A DNA stretch of 5,495 bases, from NCBI GenBank assembly GCA_030917445.1, contig JAUPUR010000051.1:1-5495 (forward strand), in the 5' to 3' direction. Each line of letters starts with the position of its first letter. Within the stretch, counting starts at the first letter, position 1. Positions 4,887 to 5,495 of this stretch are shown here, piece after piece. The notes beneath the pieces were generated by a model. The model was given only the letters and a program-made list of their open reading frames with translations. It did not search any database and had not been told where the DNA came from. This DNA comes from Patescibacteria group bacterium (GTDB lineage: Bacteria; Patescibacteriota; Microgenomatia; Levybacterales; UBA12049). The position numbers and the translations under genes are program-made.

Positions 4887-5495
4887 AAAGGTTGCCAAAA
4901 CTATTTTTTTTCAGTTTATTTCTCATAGCTATTGGATTGATTCAATTACCTTCATTAGTTAGTGCTCAATGTAGTGGAAGTGGACCAGCGTATGTAAGAG
5001 AATTTCGATGTGAATTTGATGGAGAAGGATATAGCTGCCCATCAAGTGTTTCATATAATGGATCTGCTTCATGCTTTTTTCAATATGGGGCATGTCAACA
5101 CTTGGATGTATTTAACAATTCTTCAGGATGTAGTTTTCCAAATGGAGGTTGTCAGGTAAATTTCCAGGTTGATAATTTGGGTACATATACTACCTCTGGC
5201 TGTTATGAAGGTGGTGGTGGCTACCCTGCACCAGCATACGGAAATAATTATGGAACACCATATGGATATCCTTACCCATATCCCTATCCATATCATTACC
5301 CTTATCCATACCCTGCTCCCTCAGATCTGGATGTGACGAGTTTTTATACTGCAGATAGCGGAGGATCAAGAAGCTTTAACTTTGCTGAGGGAGAAAGAAT
5401 TTATTGGTATACACGTGTCATCAATGATGGAAGCTATTATTACCAAACAGATCCAGGGACAGTTCATATGAACCTGTATCAAAATCAAGAAACAG
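4883..5495 (+). CDS. Secreted Cys-rich protein with Tyr-Pro linker and Ig-like domain (partial, 3' end outside window)
   Basis: The first 204 codons are present and the frame is still open at the window end. Residues 1-28 are a Sec signal peptide: MKRLPK, a hydrophobic core, and a likely cleavage after VSA before Gln29. Mature residues 30-107 hold eight cysteines (30, 43, 52, 64, 71, 83, 90, 107) in a Gly/Ser/Asn-rich region, probably a small disulfide-rich domain. A Gly- and Tyr-Pro-rich linker follows, with YP dipeptides at 129-144. From about 148 (DLDVTSFYTADSGG) the strand-like pattern, with FAEGERIYWYTRVINDG near 167-183, resembles the start of an Ig-like or CARDB-type domain; this is a resemblance only. 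A surface adhesin, sheath or appendage-associated role is conceivable but not shown. There is no strong Shine-Dalgarno; translation probably depends on the ATGA overlap with the upstream gene. Confidence 0.87.
   Translation, partial: MKRLPKLFFFSLFLIAIGLIQLPSLVSAQCSGSGPAYVREFRCEFDGEGYSCPSSVSYNGSASCFFQYGACQHLDVFNNSSGCSFPNGGCQVNFQVDNLGTYTTSGCYEGGGGYPAPAYGNNYGTPYGYPYPYPYPYHYPYPYPAPSDLDVTSFYTADSGGSRSFNFAEGERIYWYTRVINDGSYYYQTDPGTVHMNLYQNQET
5267..5314 (+). repeat. Tyr-Pro codon repeat
   Basis: Sixteen codons alternate Tyr and Pro except for one His (YHYP). Both TAT/TAC and CCA/CCT/CCC are used irregularly, so the DNA is an imperfect hexanucleotide repeat and the protein pattern seems to be what is kept. 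It separates the cysteine-rich region from the Ig-like region and probably acts as an extended, stiff linker. Confidence 0.8.

Overview
The window looks like an AT-rich bacterial chromosome that uses the standard genetic code. Genes end in TAA or TGA, and no internal TGA needs reading through. Promoter-like sites are sigma70-type (TTGACA-17-TATTAT being the clearest), which argues against an archaeon. The protein types are short, single-anchor or exported envelope proteins with no recognisable housekeeping function. Together with scarce Shine-Dalgarno sites and apparent leaderless starts, they are compatible with an uncultivated small-genome lineage such as Patescibacteria (CPR). That placement is a guess; there is no rRNA or marker gene to settle it. 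I see no mobile element, CRISPR array, tRNA or rRNA.

Layout. Bases 1-108 may hold the last 35 codons of a + strand gene. Bases 95-1282 (minus) and 1297-2661 (plus) are two head-to-head genes whose start codons are only 14 bases apart. They are paralogues. Each has an N-terminal membrane anchor, then an extracytoplasmic domain with an identically spaced His/Cys signature (HxxxH-x17-C-x7-CYHG, then CxHxIGHG, then C[YF]DGxFME). A series of about 35-residue helical repeats follows, most carrying two cysteines 11-15 residues apart. The plus-strand copy also carries a cupredoxin-like domain that lacks the usual copper-ligand cysteine. Bases 2662-2872 are noncoding or nearly so. Bases 2948-4195 encode a cysteine-free protein with a textbook twin-arginine (Tat) signal, driven by a strong promoter at 2873-2901. 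Bases 4245-4886 encode a single-pass membrane protein of unknown function. Base 4883 to the window end encodes a secreted, cysteine-rich protein with a Tyr-Pro-rich linker and the start of an Ig-like domain. These last two genes overlap by ATGA.

How they may work together. All five complete or nearly complete genes encode proteins predicted to sit in or beyond the cytoplasmic membrane, so this reads as a cell-envelope locus. The His/Cys-rich pair is the most interesting part: probably a disulfide-stabilised helical solenoid with a conserved metal-ligand-like cluster, linked to a cupredoxin fold. A role in metal binding or redox at the cell surface is an inference. No enzyme activity can be named from sequence alone. 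In three genes the longest open frame begins upstream of the likely true start (1255, 2873 and 4233), and at 2873 and 4233 that first codon sits on a promoter element. I therefore give downstream starts (1297, 2948, 4245).
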